DNA of 64,000 nucleotides from Monosporascus cannonballus (Eukaryota > Ascomycota > Sordariomycetes > Xylariales), in NCBI GenBank assembly GCA_004154925.1, contig QJNS01000110.1:124001-188000 (forward strand), written 5' to 3'. A program made the position numbers and the translations under genes. Positions within the stretch are counted from its first letter, which is position 1, and every line of letters begins with the position of its first letter. The notes below the pieces were generated by a model. That model did no database searches. It was given only the letters and a program-made list of their open reading frames with translations, and was not told where the DNA came from. Of the stretch, positions 1 to 12,800 are shown piece after piece.

Positions 1-93
1 AGTTATTTTTTACTCAAATTTCCACGATATCTTTACTAACATAAACTCGTACGACTTAGGTTGAATAGTTAGCTCCAATCTTTAGCCGTTACA
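1..93 (+). repeat. LTR fragment, 3' end only
   Basis: The segment carries the shared LTR 3' end of this window: the pattern 'cacgatat..ttact..aacataaac.cgtacgactta' followed by an ending like 'tagccgttaca'. The same ending closes the LTRs of elements C, D, E and F. It is cut by the window edge, so whether it is a solo LTR or the 5' LTR of an element cannot be told. The sequence after 93 does not match the internal 5' ends of C, D or E. Confidence 0.7.
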
Positions 94-434
94 ATTACGC
101 ATCAACTAAAATTACTACCTTTTCGAAAAATGTCTAAAAAGCCGCGTTTGTATTTCGTCGGCCTTTTGCTCGAACTAAAAACCTTAAAGTTTTTCAACGA
201 ATTCGCAAAAAACTAAAAAAGTTACGAACTTGTTAATACATACGATAAAAGCCGGAAAATAATAATTAGCTGCTAAAAAATTATAATTATAATAAAAAAA
301 CAATAATCGGAAGATATTTAAAAACCTAATTCAAATTTGTTACTCGTACAGATTACGACTAAATATTATAAGGCACTTTAATAAGAACTAAATGAGAACA
401 AAGGTAAAGAATCGACTTACATAATACAACGGGT
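94..434. other. AT-rich interval, no gene recognised
   Basis: Sequence between the LTR fragment and the piggyBac-like terminal repeat. A short open stretch begins with ATG near 130 but resembles nothing I know and is soon interrupted. It may be the internal region of whatever element owns the LTR end at 1-93. Confidence 0.4.
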
Positions 435-436
435 TA

Positions 437-476
437 TCCCCTTGAAGGCCACAGAGCGCTAGTCGCAACAATTTTT
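437..476 (+). repeat. Left terminal inverted repeat of the piggyBac-like element
   Basis: Forty bases that reappear in reverse complement at 23165-23204 with two mismatches. It starts with a C-run (TCCCC), as piggyBac family ends usually do. Confidence 0.85.
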
Positions 477-1059
477 TAGCGGGTCAATTCGTCGAGAACC
501 GCAATTAGGCCCACTAAAGCTCCATTAAGTTGCGGTACTTCACAGAAACGCGGGTGCGAAGGTGTTTTAAATGTTGACGTTAACGATATTATTATCTTTT
601 TCTTTTATTTAATACCTCGTTTTCAGTTAATTTTCTAAGGCAAAATGAGACGAAAACGGAATGTTGCAGACGTTAAAATAAAATCATAAATTCCTGCCAT
701 AAAGCTAAATCCTAATACGTATAAAAAAGACTTTACAGATAAAGCCATTTTCCGCCCGAACGCGCCTTTAAATCTGTTAGTTGGGATTTACTTTAAGCCA
801 TTAATTATCGATAAACGCGAAGTTAAAATAAGGCCGTTGCTATTTACTTTGTTAAAGTTGTTTTTTATTTTTATGCTATTTTGGCTGGCTAAGAAATAGG
901 TGTAATAGACGAATAATTATAAGTCTAAATGGGAAAAGGAACAGCCAGCTTCCCGGGGTTATCTGTAATACGATACGTATGTTAAAAAACTATATTTGTT
1001 TTTTTTATCTTTATTTATATGTATAATTATAAGGGATTTTCGGTCGATTGTTATTACCT

Positions 1060-1231
1060 TGGTTTAAATCTTTTTGCGTATTATCCGATTATTGGCTTTT
1101 TCTTTCGTAATCGATAGCAGGTTATATATCGCCGGTTTCGAATCTGGGATTAAGAACGTTAACTTAGGTTATTTTTCGAACGTTATAATAAATGGGCTAA
1201 ATAAGTATAAACGAAAATATTAGAGCGTTAC
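1060..1231 (+). pseudogene. piggyBac-like transposase, N-terminal recognisable part
   Basis: The plus frame reads F-F-F-R-N-R, then Y-R-R-F-R-I-W-D and F-F-E-R-Y-N-K-W-A-K. These correspond to the family's 'M-S-R-N-R-F...' block, the F-R-I-x-D block and the K-x-x-x-W segment just before the first catalytic Asp. Stops replace Gln and Trp codons. The frame continues into 8515 once element A is removed. The N-terminus upstream (about 600-1060) is too degraded to read with confidence. Confidence 0.7.
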
Positions 1232-1653
1232 TGTTACGGATCCCCGAGTAGACCCGTTCTGGAGGCCCCAGGGCTGCAAAGGAGGGAAAGCTCCATACTT
1301 TAAGTTACGTAACTTAAAGTGATTTAACTAATTTATTAGATTATATAGATCACTGTGATCTGGGTAATTTAATAGATTTAAGAAATCAATATTATATTAG
1401 CAGAATAAAAGGAAGTATAAAACTTTAGGTTTTTTATGTAAATAATTACCTATTTAATTTTCGCTCCTTAGTTATTAATTTAAGCTTTTAGTTCGGAAGT
1501 AATTATACCGTTTTTTAATTAAGGGAAAAGTTTTTAAATCTTTTTAATAAATAGATTACTGAATTATTTTTCGCCTTATTATTATTTGCAAATTAAGACC
1601 TTATTTCGGATATTACTTATATCTCTAAATGGATATATAATAAGTTCGTTATA
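1232..1653 (+). repeat. 5' LTR of element A
   Basis: It starts TGTTACGGATCCCCGAG and matches 8088-8509 over 422 bp without a length difference. The outer (left) end keeps GC-rich sequence, while the inner end is converted toward AT relative to the 3' copy. Confidence 0.95.
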
Positions 1654-2318
1654 TTTTAATAACTTTTTAATTCATAGCTAACAAATGATTTAAGGCTTAG
1701 CTGGGCATAAGTTTTCCTAAATTTAATAAAAACGATATTATAGGATAACGTTCAGAAAATAAATAATATATCCGATCCCCGTTATTAACCAGTAAAAGAT
1801 TAATAACCGGATTAAACGAATTACCTTTTATCGAAAAAGTTCTTTAATTAATTGATAACATAATACCCCTTATTATTCGATTTTAAGAAGGATTATTTTC
1901 GCAACCCAGATAACAACTTACCCCGGCCCCTAAGGACATTATCGAAATCCAGGGAAAGGAGTTAAAGGAGGAAGTAGCTGAAAAAGGGGCGGAAAAGGAG
2001 TACGGAGCCGAAATCCTAAAAGGAAAAAAAAGAGAACTTATTATGGAAAAAAGATTGGACCTTCTGGCATAAGAAGTTAAAAGCCTAAAAAAGAAAAATA
2101 TTCGATTTGCTAAAGGAAAAAAAATAACTTTTCTTTAATTTGGCTTCTTTAAGGGATAAAATTAAGGAAATAGTTTTCGATTACCTTCGTTTGGAGTAAA
2201 ACAAACTCCAGAAGAAATTTCGATTTTGGCATTATTCGGAATAAATTAAATACGCGAAAAAATTATTCCACCTTTTAATTACCAAGGAATGCTAAACGTT
2301 AAAGGTTATAAGCTAAAT

Positions 2319-3023
2319 CCCCCCAAACCTTATAATAAATTTAAGGACCCGGAAGGATTTTTGGTTTAGGCCAGATTTTACCTTAAGTTTTATAAAAGTT
2401 ATTTAACCGAAAATTACCAGAAAATAATGGTTATCTTATAATTATTTATCGGAAAATTTTTTTTGAAATTCGAACTTATTATATAGAATTATTTAAAAAA
2501 TTACCCGGATAATTTTTCGGATATAATTAATTATATCTTTAGCAAATACGATTATTTCGAAAAATAGATACGAATTTTGTTTGGAAATCCCGACAAAAAA
2601 TAAGATGTTATTAAGTAATTATATTTTTTTTATTAAATTAAATTAGCCGCCGAATATATAACGGAATTTAACCACTTTATTTTTATTTTTAATTTATCGG
2701 AAAACGTATTATTTTACCTTTATTATAACGGCCTAAAACCCTTAATTAAGGATAAGATATATAAGGAACTAAAAGTTGGATCTTTCCCGGAATATATTAA
2801 TAAGGCTATTATTACCAACCGACATATTTTCGACTAATATTTCGAAAGAAAAAGGACCAATAAGCGAAATGACGATAAAGGCTTTAATAGCCGAAATAAG
2901 AAGGATAAGGGCAAGCCTTAAAAGGAAGTAAGTATTATTTCGAAGGAACCTAAGAAAAATAAGTCCAAAGTAAAATATTTTAATTATGGCAAAAAAGGAT
3001 ATTTTAAGAACGAATATCGTTTT
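2319..3023 (+). pseudogene. gag of element A
   Basis: The frame from 2319 contains the Ty3-like capsid block 'F-K-D-P-E-G-F-L..A-R-F-Y-L-K-F-Y', followed by L-T-E-N-Y-Q-K. A CCHC zinc knuckle at 2976-3017 has the right spacing (C-x2-C-x4-H-x4-C), but all four ligands are changed: the three Cys and the His are Tyr, each explained by one C-to-T or G-to-A transition. At least five stops interrupt the frame. Gag would form the particle and bind RNA. The protein start is not visible. Confidence 0.85.
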
Positions 3024-4050
3024 TCCGTTAAAAGAAACTCCAAAAAAAAAGGAATTCCTTAATCCCAGAAAAAAGTCAGAATAATTGAATAAGAAATAGA
3101 TAATAAGGTAAAAAAGGAGAAAAAAAAATCAGCACGATTTTTTCCTAGCCGGAATTTATTATTGCCATAATTATTTAAATTTAAAGCGATATCCTAAAGT
3201 ACGAGGATTATCTAGTTTACCAGGATTTTAAGGTTAAAACTTATAAATATCACCTAGGATAAACGGTTTCTAGGATAATTATAAAATTAAAATACCTTTA
3301 TTATTTTAATACATAAAGGTATAAAATATATGATATAAAAGGCCAGTTTTGGCTAAATATTAATAATAATGGATAATTGTCCCCGGAATTTTGCAAATTC
3401 CCAGAATATACCATTTACCAGAAGATACTATCGGTAAACCCTTACGCCTTATTACATTTTACCGTTTACTACCAAGATAATTATTTTATTTATTTTAAAG
3501 TTAAAAAAGATAATAACTTTTGGCCTGGATAGGATAAAAAAATACTTACCGAACCAAATAACGAATGCCGATGCACAAAAATTTTTCGATGGCCAAAATA
3601 CCCCAGGTTTTGTTATTTACATCCAAATTCAGAATAAAATCGGAAAACCATATTGTAAGGATATTTATGTTACGTTTTAATGCTTTACATTTAATACGAG
3701 TTCTTAAATATGGGAATATTTTTTTCGGAAGTACATTTTTCCGACTTTATAACCCAGGAAATACCAAACCAAGGATCGAGCCAGAAAAAGATAGTTACTT
3801 TTGGATGCCAGTTGGGCAGAAAGAAATGGTACAAATATATGGACGATTACTGTACCAAGTACGCGGCTAAAAAGGCGCGAAAATAAAGACGCCTTTTTGT
3901 AAGTAAATTATATTAGTTAAAAAACGATAAAGGCTTTCGAAAATAAAGTATTAAGGAGCCCTAATATATAAAACCTTATGTAAGATAATAAAGGGATTAC
4001 GCAGTTAGATAAAAATTCCTTTTCGATATAAGGGCAAAATGTTTAAGGTT

Positions 4051-7000
4051 ATGATCGATTTAAAAGTAAAAAGTAATTTTATTTTTCCTATAATAACAGA
4101 AAAGCATTAAATTCCTTGGAAATATAAGTTAAAGTTTTATAAGTTACGTACAGTGGACGGAAGTTTGTTTATATACGAAAACGGACAAATTTTTCGAAAA
4201 ATTAAAGAATTCCCAGTACGGATTTAAGAATACCAAAAACGGATTTCGTTGAACATTGCCGATATTTTTAGGTACGATATTATTTTGGGGATACCGTAAT
4301 TTAAATCTAGTAATTTACATATTAACTGGAAATATTAAATATTTTTATGGGAAAACGAATTACCCGAAAAAAACGACCAAAAAATTTATTATGTTATTAA
4401 GGAAGTCCAGATTGCAAATTAAGTTTTTACAGTATTATCTAAGTATTAACGGTTTAAGAAATTATTTAAGGATAAAAAAAATTACGAATTATTATTATAC
4501 GGTTAATGGGATTACAAAATACTTATTAAAAAAGGATATTATCCTAAATTTCACAAGATTTACTATATAAACCTTAATAAGTTAAAAGCTTTATGGAAAA
4601 GTATTTAACTTAACTTAAAAAAAGGATATATCCAACCTTTTGATTTTTTTGCTGGATACCCCGTCCTTATGGTACCCAAGATTAAGGATAAAAAGCAGAA
4701 AATCGATAAAAACGGAGACCTGGTTTTTAGAAAAGTAATTGATTACAGATAGCTAAACGATATCATAATTAAGAATGGATATTTTCTGATTTTTATAAGT
4801 ACGTTAAAAAAAATATTAACAAAGCTAAATAATTTATTGCATTTAATTTTCGAAACGGTTATTACCGTATCAAAATGGCCAAGGGAGAAAAATAAAAAAC
4901 GGCATTTAAAATAATATATAGATTTTACGAGTACAAAGTAATACCTATAGGATTTACCAATATTCCCGCCAGTTTTTAACGCCTAATTATAATTACGCTC
5001 AGAAAATTTCTGGATAAATTTATGTTCGTTTATCTCGACGATATCCTTATTTATTCCAAGACTTTAAAAGGGTACAAAAAATAAGTCGCCTAAGTACTCC
5101 AGATGTTAAACGAAGCAAATATCCAAGTTAATCCAGCTAAAAGTATGTGGCATACGTAGAAACTAAACTTTCTGGGATATATTTTTATTCCCGGCTAAAT
5201 TTAAATTTAATGTTTTAAGATAGAAGTAATTAAGGATTAGCTTATCCCTAATAAAGTAACCGTTATAAATATTCGGCAAATTTTAGGATTTACGGGTTAG
5301 GTATGCGGCTTAATTAAGGGATATAAAAATATAGTTAAATTATTAACGAAATTTATTACTAAAAAGTACGTAAGAAAAAAAATTCGAATTCCTAAAGAAA
5401 ATAAAAAAAGTATTCCAGATTTTGAAAAATACAATTACCAGCGGATTTATAATAAGATTACTTAACGCCGAAAAAAAAAAGATTTAAAAACGGATATTTT
5501 AGATTACGTACTAAGTACTATCTTAAAATAATTAAAAGATAACGGCAAATAGTACCTAGTAATATATTACTTAAAAATATTCCGAAATACAAAACTTAAA
5601 TATCCGATTTACGATAAGGAATTATTGGCAATTATTAATATTTTTAAGGAATAAAAATTTTTCTTTAACGGAATACGGAAATTTTTTAATATTTATTTTA
5701 ATTATAAAAAATTTACTTAATTTATAAAAGCACAAAAATTAAATAAAAAATATAAAATTTGGATAATCTTTTTATTAAAATTTAATTTTAAGATATACCA
5801 TATTAAAGGAAAAAAAATATTTAGGCGGATATTTTTAATTGCAAAAAAAATTACGACTTTAAAGTTTTTAAAAGAAATATGCAAATATTACAATATAATA
5901 AGGACGGTACCATATAATTATGTGAAATAATAAAAAAGCTAATTCCCGAACTTTTAATACGGTTTTGGAATTTTTACGATATAGAAAAACAGAAAAAGGT
6001 TTAATGATTAAAAGGATAATCAAAAAACCAATTGCTATATTATGGCAATATTTACGTTCTTAAAGATTAATAATAACAATTTGTAAAGGAATTCCATAAA
6101 AACGCGTTATACGGATATTAAGGAATTTTGAAAATTATTAAACGATTATAAAAAAAATATAACTTTCCAGAATTATAACGTATAATTAAGAAGGTAATTA
6201 AAAATTGCAATATTTGTAATAAGGCCAAAGTAATACGCTATAAGCCTTATAGGTTATTGCAATTTACCGACATTCCTAATAAGGCATAGAACACCATAAC
6301 TTAGGATTTTATTATTAATTTATTTTTATTTAAAAATTTAATTATTAAAATCGAATACGACGGAATATGGGTAATTATTAATAGGTTTACCAAATATAGG
6401 TACTTTTTACCTTTTAAAGGAAACGTAACGGTAAAATAATTGGCTTATGCTTTTATTAAATATTACCTCAATAAACATAAAATACCCGGAAAAATTATTT
6501 CCGATAAAAATACGTTATTTATTTCAAAATTTAATACCAGTTTTGTTAAATAAATTAATACTAAGCTTAAGTTTTTTATAACTTATTAACTTTAAACGGA
6601 CGGTTAAACCGAAAAGCTAAACCAGACCCTGGAACAATACTTTCGAAATTATGTTAACTATTAGCAAAATAATTAGGTAAAATTTTTACTATTAACGCAA
6701 ATCGCTTATAATATATTTGTTAACGAGAATATGGGCATATTTCTTTATATAACTATATACGGATAAGATACAAAAATAAAACAATTTAAATAACCGTTTA
6801 ATAAAGCACCAAAAATTATTATAATTATCTTAAAAGTAAAAATATTAATAATAAAAATTAAGATAATCTAAGCCCGTTTTTAAAACGAATTGCGATTTTT
6901 TTAATAACGGATAACTTAGTATTATAATAAAAAAAATTAAGGGACCAATTTTAACGAAAAAAGATAAAATTTAATTATTACGCCAGAAACAAAATACAAC

Positions 7001-7330
7001 CTCGAATATCTTATAAATTAAGACGAAAAAACCCAGCGACAAGCTCGACTTTAAAAAACTTAGCCCGTTTAAAGTTAAAAAAGTCGTTTCCAAAACTAAT
7101 TATCGATTATTGTTACCCAAAAACATAAAAATATACCCTATTTTCCATATTTCCTTATTTAAATCAGCACCTAAGAACGCCCCCTTAAAAATAAGCTTAA
7201 AAGTCGAAAGAAATAATAAAAACAAATACGAAATCGAACGAATATTGGATTTTAAAATGGTTAAAGATAAAATCCAGTACCTAATTAAATAAAAAAATAC
7301 TTACATAAAAAAATATATAGGAATTACTTA
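4051..7330 (+). pseudogene. pol of element A (PR-RT-RNase H-IN-chromodomain)
   Basis: The aspartic protease spans about 4051-4335: M-I-D-L at the start, a K-S-N-F-I block, and I-I-L-G-I-P closing the fold. In the RT, the G-Y-P-V-L-M-V-P block lies near 4655, V-I-D-Y-R near 4740, G-F-T-N-I-P-A-S-F near 4950, and the catalytic Y-L-D-D is intact at 5031-5042, followed by L-N-F-L-G-Y. RNase H has D-I-L-D-Y-V near 5495. Integrase has a C-N-I-C knuckle near 6205, D-F-I-I-N and I-N-R-F-T-K-Y in the core, T-D-G-x-T-E-K-L-N-Q and a C-terminal L-P-K-N-I-K. The chromodomain (Y-E-I-E-R-I-L-D ... Y-L-I-K) lies at about 7214-7330 and would direct insertion to methylated histone H3. Stops occur throughout. 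Confidence 0.92.
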
Positions 7331-7367
7331 ACTATTTAATAAATATAATAAATTTAATTAAAACGTT

Positions 7368-7991
7368 CTACCGCCAAAATCCTGACCAACCGTCTTTAAC
7401 GCGGTTAACGTCGCAGGTAATAACGGTTTCCCGTTTAAATTTAAACTTTTGGCGTTTTAATCGAAAAAAATAAACGCCTTTATTATAGCGTTTATTTTTA
7501 AAGTAAGTTGCGTTTATTTCGTTTTTATACGACGTCATTTTTTTTCTATTTTTTCCCGCTTTTTTAATTAGTTTAGTTCGTAATTTTCGAAAAATAATTA
7601 TAACTTTTTTTTTCAAAATGTTTTCCTAATAACGCAAACGTTATAACTTATTTATTTTTTTTGATATTTCCTTTTGAAATTTTCGCTATAATTCCACAAA
7701 TTCGTTTTTAATAATACGACGCTCTTTTTAAAAATAATCGCGTTCAGAATTAATATTTTCTAATAAAAATATGGCAATTATTAATCCATTATAATAACGT
7801 TAATAACGGGTATAATAATAATAATTTGGAATACTTTTCGTTATAAAACACTTAGATTTTCCGAATAAAAAATAACTGGAACAAGGTAATATTTCGAATC
7901 CAAATTTGAAAATATAAGCAGACCGGTTATTGCGAATTTGACGCTAATTTGTACGGGATTGGCGCGTTAATTTTTCTGCTCGACCCGCCAT
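7368..7991 (-). pseudogene. Antisense ORF of element A: Cys-rich plus coiled-coil protein
   Basis: A single minus-strand frame of 208 codons runs from an ATG at 7991 to a stop at 7368, with only six internal stops, all explicable as mutated Gln or Trp. It lies between the chromodomain and the 3' LTR, antisense to pol. The N-terminal half has F-G-F-E-I-L-P-C-S-S-Y and further Cys/Tyr positions up to an E-N-I motif. The second half is rich in Lys, Glu, Arg and Gln in heptad-like spacing, so probably a coiled coil. The tail reads T-V-I-T-C-D-V-N ... D-G-W-S-G-F. Frames with the same plan sit at the same place in B to K. I do not recognise the family. The preserved frame across six stops argues that it was once coding. 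Confidence 0.72.
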
Positions 7992-8087
7992 AATAAGTTA
8001 AGCAATAAAAAAAACGATTTTCAATTAGAAAAGGGAGGTACTTATCTTTTTATCTTTGGGACAAAAATCCTGAAAAAAGGAGAATAA

Positions 8088-8509
8088 TATTACGGATCAC
8101 CGAGTAAACCCATTTTGGAGGCCTTAGGGCTGCAAAAAAAGGAAAACTCTATACTTTAAGTCACGTAACTTAAAATAATTTAATTAATTTATGAAATTAT
8201 ATAAATCATTATGATCTGGGTAATTTAATAAATTTAAAAAATTAATGTTATACCAGCAGAATAAAAGAAGATATAAAGCTTTAAGTTTTTTATGTAAATA
8301 GCTATTTACTTAGTTTTTGTTCCTTAATTATTAATTTAAACTTTTAGTTCGGAAATAATTATACCGTTCTCTAATTAAGGGAAAAATCTTTAAATCTTTT
8401 TAACGAATAGATTATTGAATTATTTTTCGCCCTATTGTTACCTGCAAATCAAGACCCTATTTCGGATACTGTTCATACCTCCAGGTGGATGTATGACAGG
8501 TTCGTTACA
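8088..8509 (+). repeat. 3' LTR of element A
   Basis: Matches 1232-1653. The purine-rich stretch gaaaaaaggagaataa just upstream is the likely polypurine tract. Here the outer (right) end is the better preserved one, the mirror image of the 5' LTR. Confidence 0.95.
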
Positions 8510-8514
8510 GTTAC

Positions 8515-8780
8515 GTCCTATGGTTTAATATTAATATGGATAAATATATCGTAAAGTATAATGGCAGGTTGCTTTTTAATATTACGATTCAGAATAAAGC
8601 CGAACATATGGGCTTTAGAGCCTGGATTTTGGTTTATCGTAGGTTACTTATAGTATAAACGGGCCATTATCTAGGTAAAGGCGGAGGTCCTGTCGGCGTT
8701 CTACGAGTGAAAATCAGAAAATTTAATAAGAAAGGTGATAATTTGTTAAATCGAATTTAGCGTATAGTTATTTACCTCGT
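8515..8780 (+). pseudogene. piggyBac-like transposase, first catalytic region
   Basis: The frame reads N-I-N-M-D-K-Y-I-V-K-Y-N-G-R then H-M-G-F-R-A-W-I-L-V, matching the family's 'N-x-S-V-D-E-x-x-x-x-F-x-G-R-S' and 'x-G-F-K-x-W-x-L' blocks. The first catalytic Asp is retained (GAT at 8539-8541). A G-G-G-P-V-G-V segment follows. The last five bases (8776-8780, CTCGT) are the left target duplication of element B. Confidence 0.78.
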
Positions 8781-9178
8781 TGTGACGAGCTTGGGGTTTA
8801 ACCAACTATTAAACCTTAGTCGTACAGGTTTATATTAGCAGAAATATCGTGCGAATCTAAGCAATAAATACAGTAACGTATTACGTCTCTTAATACCAAG
8901 GGGGCCTCAAGTAATAAATTATTATTATAAACTGGTATTATCTAAATTATGGAAATAATAAACGTATATATCTTAGTTCTGGCTTAAGGTGTTTAAGCGG
9001 CTCAAACCTTTGAGCCCGTTAAGCCCCTTAAGCTTTTTTGCCGGCTTAAGAGGCTTAAGGTATTTGGCGCCTTAAGACCTTTAAGCCGGTTACGTAATTT
9101 TTTGGCAGTGGTCGGGGTTTGTTTTTTTTTCGTAAACCTAACCGTTTGTAAAGAAATTAAGACTGTTAAGTTATAATA
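8781..9178 (-). repeat. 3' LTR of element B
   Basis: 398 bp. The outer (left) end 'tgtgacgagcttggggttt' is unmutated, whereas its counterpart in the 5' LTR (15116 on) has become 'tatacagatcttaaaattt', a run of G-to-A changes. Confidence 0.93.
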
Positions 9179-9196
9179 CGATCTCCCTTTTTCAAG
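9179..9196 (-). promoter_or_regulatory. Polypurine tract of element B
   Basis: Minus strand reads cttgaaaaagggagatcg directly against the 3' LTR. Equivalent tracts ending in (g)atcg or aatcg abut the 3' LTRs of C (22128-22143), D (40594-40609) and E (38918-38933). This is the expected plus-strand primer site for reverse transcription. Confidence 0.7.
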
Positions 9197-9269
9197 GATT
9201 TTTTGTTTTTAACAATCAAATTATTTATTTGTTATTTTTAATACGTAACTTTTGTTTTTATCTTTTGTT

Positions 9270-9829
9270 ATGTCGAATTACGTAAGAATATTTCGTTTTT
9301 ATAAACGTATTAACGCTTTTATTTTTTTAAAATGTAATAAACCTTTTAGTTTTAAGATATCTTTTTATTTTTGCCATAAAAAAAATGTTGAAAATATAAA
9401 GTTGTTCGGGGTTTTTTAAAATATACGCGTTATATTTATTATGGCAGTTTTTATAATATTTTTAATCCTGTAAAAATTAAATATTAAAAACTTTTAGACG
9501 AAAAGAATTATTTAAAACATAAATAAAAAAAGATTTACGAAACGTTACGAACGGTTACTAATAAATTGGATCGTTTATAAAAATAAAGAGGTTATTCCGT
9601 TATCGTAATATCGAAATATTTCGTCGTAGTATTAAAGGTGTGGAAACTATGGAAGAATTCGAACGTTTCGAAAAAAAAACAAGAATAATTAGAGGTTGCT
9701 GTTATAATTACTACGTTAACGTATACCGCGCCTAATTAGCCGGATATTTTAGCTATTAAATAGTTGATTATTAATTAAAACGCGTTTATTATTGCTGATT
9801 AAAATATTTTAATAGATATTAAGCGTTAA
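9270..9829 (+). pseudogene. Antisense ORF of element B
   Basis: A plus-strand coding-like region, antisense to pol, starts ATG TCG AAT at 9270 and ends at a TAA at 9827-9829. The N-terminal M-S-x-x-V-R-I-F-R-x-x-K-R-I-N-A-F-I resembles the start of the C copy. Near 9655 the frame reads M-E-E-F-E-R-F-E-K-K, matching M-E-K-F-E-R-F-E-K-K in C, and it ends with P-D-I-L-A-I, the tail seen as P-D-I-P-A-I in C. At least one frameshift and several stops interrupt it. Function unknown. Confidence 0.6.
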
Positions 9830-12800
9830 TAACGTTTTTAGTAGGTTCCCAGGTATTTTCGAAATCCGGGTGCTTTTTTTATTTGATTAGGAATTAGGTA
9901 AATCTATTTTATTTTTGCATATCGAATATTTTATTACTTTATATATTTATACGTTTTCTATGTTTATATCGTTTTATACCGTATATATCCTAAATATATT
10001 TACTAATAGTTTAAATAAGAAAACGTAAAAAATTAAATAAAATTCGGTTTTTGATAAAAATTCCAATTAATAATTATTTTCTCAGATTCTTTTGGCGATT
10101 TTGTACGGACCGATATATTTGAAATCGAATTTTTTGTTAAGTTATTTTATTTAAATATATTTTATAACGAAGAAAACTTTTCCTTTTTTTCGAAAATTAA
10201 TCCTTTTAACTTTTTTTGGTTATAATATTTGCTTGTTTGATTTTATTCGAATTCGAATTCTATTTTAATTTTTTTAATATAATTATTATAATTATTTTGA
10301 CGTAAAAATTGTTTTGATATTAATTACAGCGTTATTGCGTAATATTTTATAAATTTCTGGAATAAAACCAAAATTTATATTTATTAATATTGTTTTAATA
10401 TTTGCGTGATAATTATTATTATAGGCCACCTGTACGATTGGCAATTTTTCAACCTAATTATTGTTTTTATAATTAATATAATATTATAAGTAAATTTTTA
10501 AAATTTAGTTTATTTATTCTGTTTATTTATCTGTTTAATGTTTAAATACGTTAAAAAGTTTATGATTTAAATTAATTTATATTATAAGGTTTTACTAAAC
10601 TTTAAATACAAATATTGACTTTTTATTTAAAATAATTTTTATAAATAATCTGTATATATTAAAAATAATTTTTCATAAATATATATATTATTTATTCGGC
10701 ATTTATATTTTCGCAATATAATAAAAAATAAGAAAGTTTCGTAAATCGATTAACGATTATGAAAATCTTTTCGTAATATATTTCCGTAATTAAATTTTTT
10801 GATATAGGAAATTTAATAATAAAGTCGTATATAACCAAATATTATGATTATTTTGCTATTAATAATGGTTGTAATTTTCTATAAGGTTTGTAACGTCGAA
10901 TTTTTGTTTTGGCGTAAATATCGTATTACCGTATAACTTTTTATACCGTTAATTTTATTTTAAAAAGGAAATATTTACGTTAAAGCCGTTTAAAAGTTTT
11001 ATAAAGTTTTAAATATCCGTATAATTAATATTTATATATTTCTTTATACTAAATCCTTTTAATATATTTTAGAATTTATATTTTATTCGTTTTTTGATTT
11101 TTTAGTGAATTATTATTATATTATTGAAAGTTTTGGTATATATTAAATGGTACTGCCTGAATTGTCGTAATCCGTCGTAAGCGTAAATACTTTTTTATAA
11201 AAATATCGAAAATTATAAAATTAATTTTAATTAATTTTCTTCGAAATTTGGTCGCTTATTTAAAATATTTACTTTGTTATGTTTTAAATTCTTTCTATAA
11301 ATAATAACGAAATCGAAGTTCGCCAATTTTTTCGCATATTTTAATTATTATCTTATAAATCTTTTAATCGTAATCAATCGGTTAAAATTTTAATAATCCG
11401 TATAAATCTTAATTTGGTATAAATCTCCCTTTAGGAAATACCTGAATTTCCCAAATACCATAATAATGGCCATAAATCTTTTATTTAAAATGTTATAATT
11501 AAATTTGACTTTTTTTTAATTTATACGAAACAATATAATAAGGTGTGATTTGCCTTAATTATTTTGCTATCCGATTATTACATTTAAAGTATAATCCGAA
11601 ATATCGGTTTTTAATTCGATAAAGCGGTTTAAATGATATATAATTAATATTAATTTGTTAATCATCGTATTTTTAATATCTCGAAATACCTTTTTTGTAT
11701 TTAACGTTTATTTAAATTCTTTTTTATAAGGTTTATACAAAGTATAATTATTTTGTTAAAGTTTTGAATAAACATTCTGTAATAATTAACAAATTTAAAA
11801 AATGTTAATATTTTTTAATTATTAGTAATATTTACTATTTTGTAATTATAATAATTATTTTGGGATTTATTTTATTATATTTTAAGGTAATAATATATTT
11901 TAGATATTCCATTTTTTATTTATAAAAGTAACTTTTTGTGCGTTAATAAATAAATTTAGGTTTTATAAAGCTTTAAGAATTTTATGAACGTATTTTGCAT
12001 ATGCTTTTTCCGTTTTCGAAAAAATAAGAATGTTGTCGAAATAGCAAATAATAAAAATATCGAGGTATTTTCATAATACAGAATTAATTATTCGTTAGAA
12101 AGTTATTAATACGTTTGTAAGCTTTATTAATATAACTAAATATTTAAATATTCCGTATTTCGTCTTAAAGGTTATTTTCTATTTGTATTTTGTTTTAATT
12201 TTAATAAAGTTGTATGTATTTTTGAAATCGAATATTATAAATTATTTAGTTTTATAAAATCTGTTTTTATTGCCGTATTTAAAAGTAATAGTATTTAGTT
12301 TTTAATAATGATATCGTTTAATTATCGATAGTTAATTACAAATTGTAATTTTTCGTTTTTCTTTAATACGAAAAACATAAGGTATTCTGTTAGTAATTTC
12401 GAAGTTTAAATTTATTTTTTTATAACCGATTTTCTAAATATTTTTTAAAAATACGTAATTTATTTTCGTTAAAGACATAAATATGGTAAAACTTCGTCGA
12501 AGACCCTTTTTTAAAAATTATTTTATGATTTTATTTATTATGTTTTAATAATTTGGAATCGAATTGATTTTTAAATAGCTACTTTTATTTGTAATAATAT
12601 AATAATATATTAGTTAGATTTTTTGATATTTCGGACTGCTATTTTTATTATTTCAAATTATTATTTAATTACTTTAATTTTGCTTTAATAATAATAATCA
12701 TACGTCGTATTTTTCTTTAATACTTATTTGTTTCTTATATTTTATCTTTTTAGGTAATAAGGTTTCTGTGGTATTCTTATATTTAATTTTATCGTTATTA

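Larger units (their letters stand above)
1232..8509 (+). mobile_element. Element A: complete Ty3/Gypsy chromovirus, RIP-inactivated
   Basis: Two 422-bp LTRs (1232-1653 and 8088-8509) flank gag-pol in the order gag, protease, RT, RNase H, integrase, chromodomain. The target duplication is GTTAC (1227-1231 and 8510-8514). The LTR begins TGTTACGGATC and ends GTTCGTTACA, unrelated to the LTRs of B to K, so A is a separate family. It is inserted in the piggyBac-like transposase. Numerous in-frame stops (Trp to TAG, Gln to TAA) make it non-autonomous. Confidence 0.95.

Noticed and set aside
3565..3870. 101-codon frame in element A
   Set aside because: It falls between gag and the protease in a frame without family signature. 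It may be part of the gag-pol linker but has no supporting motif.
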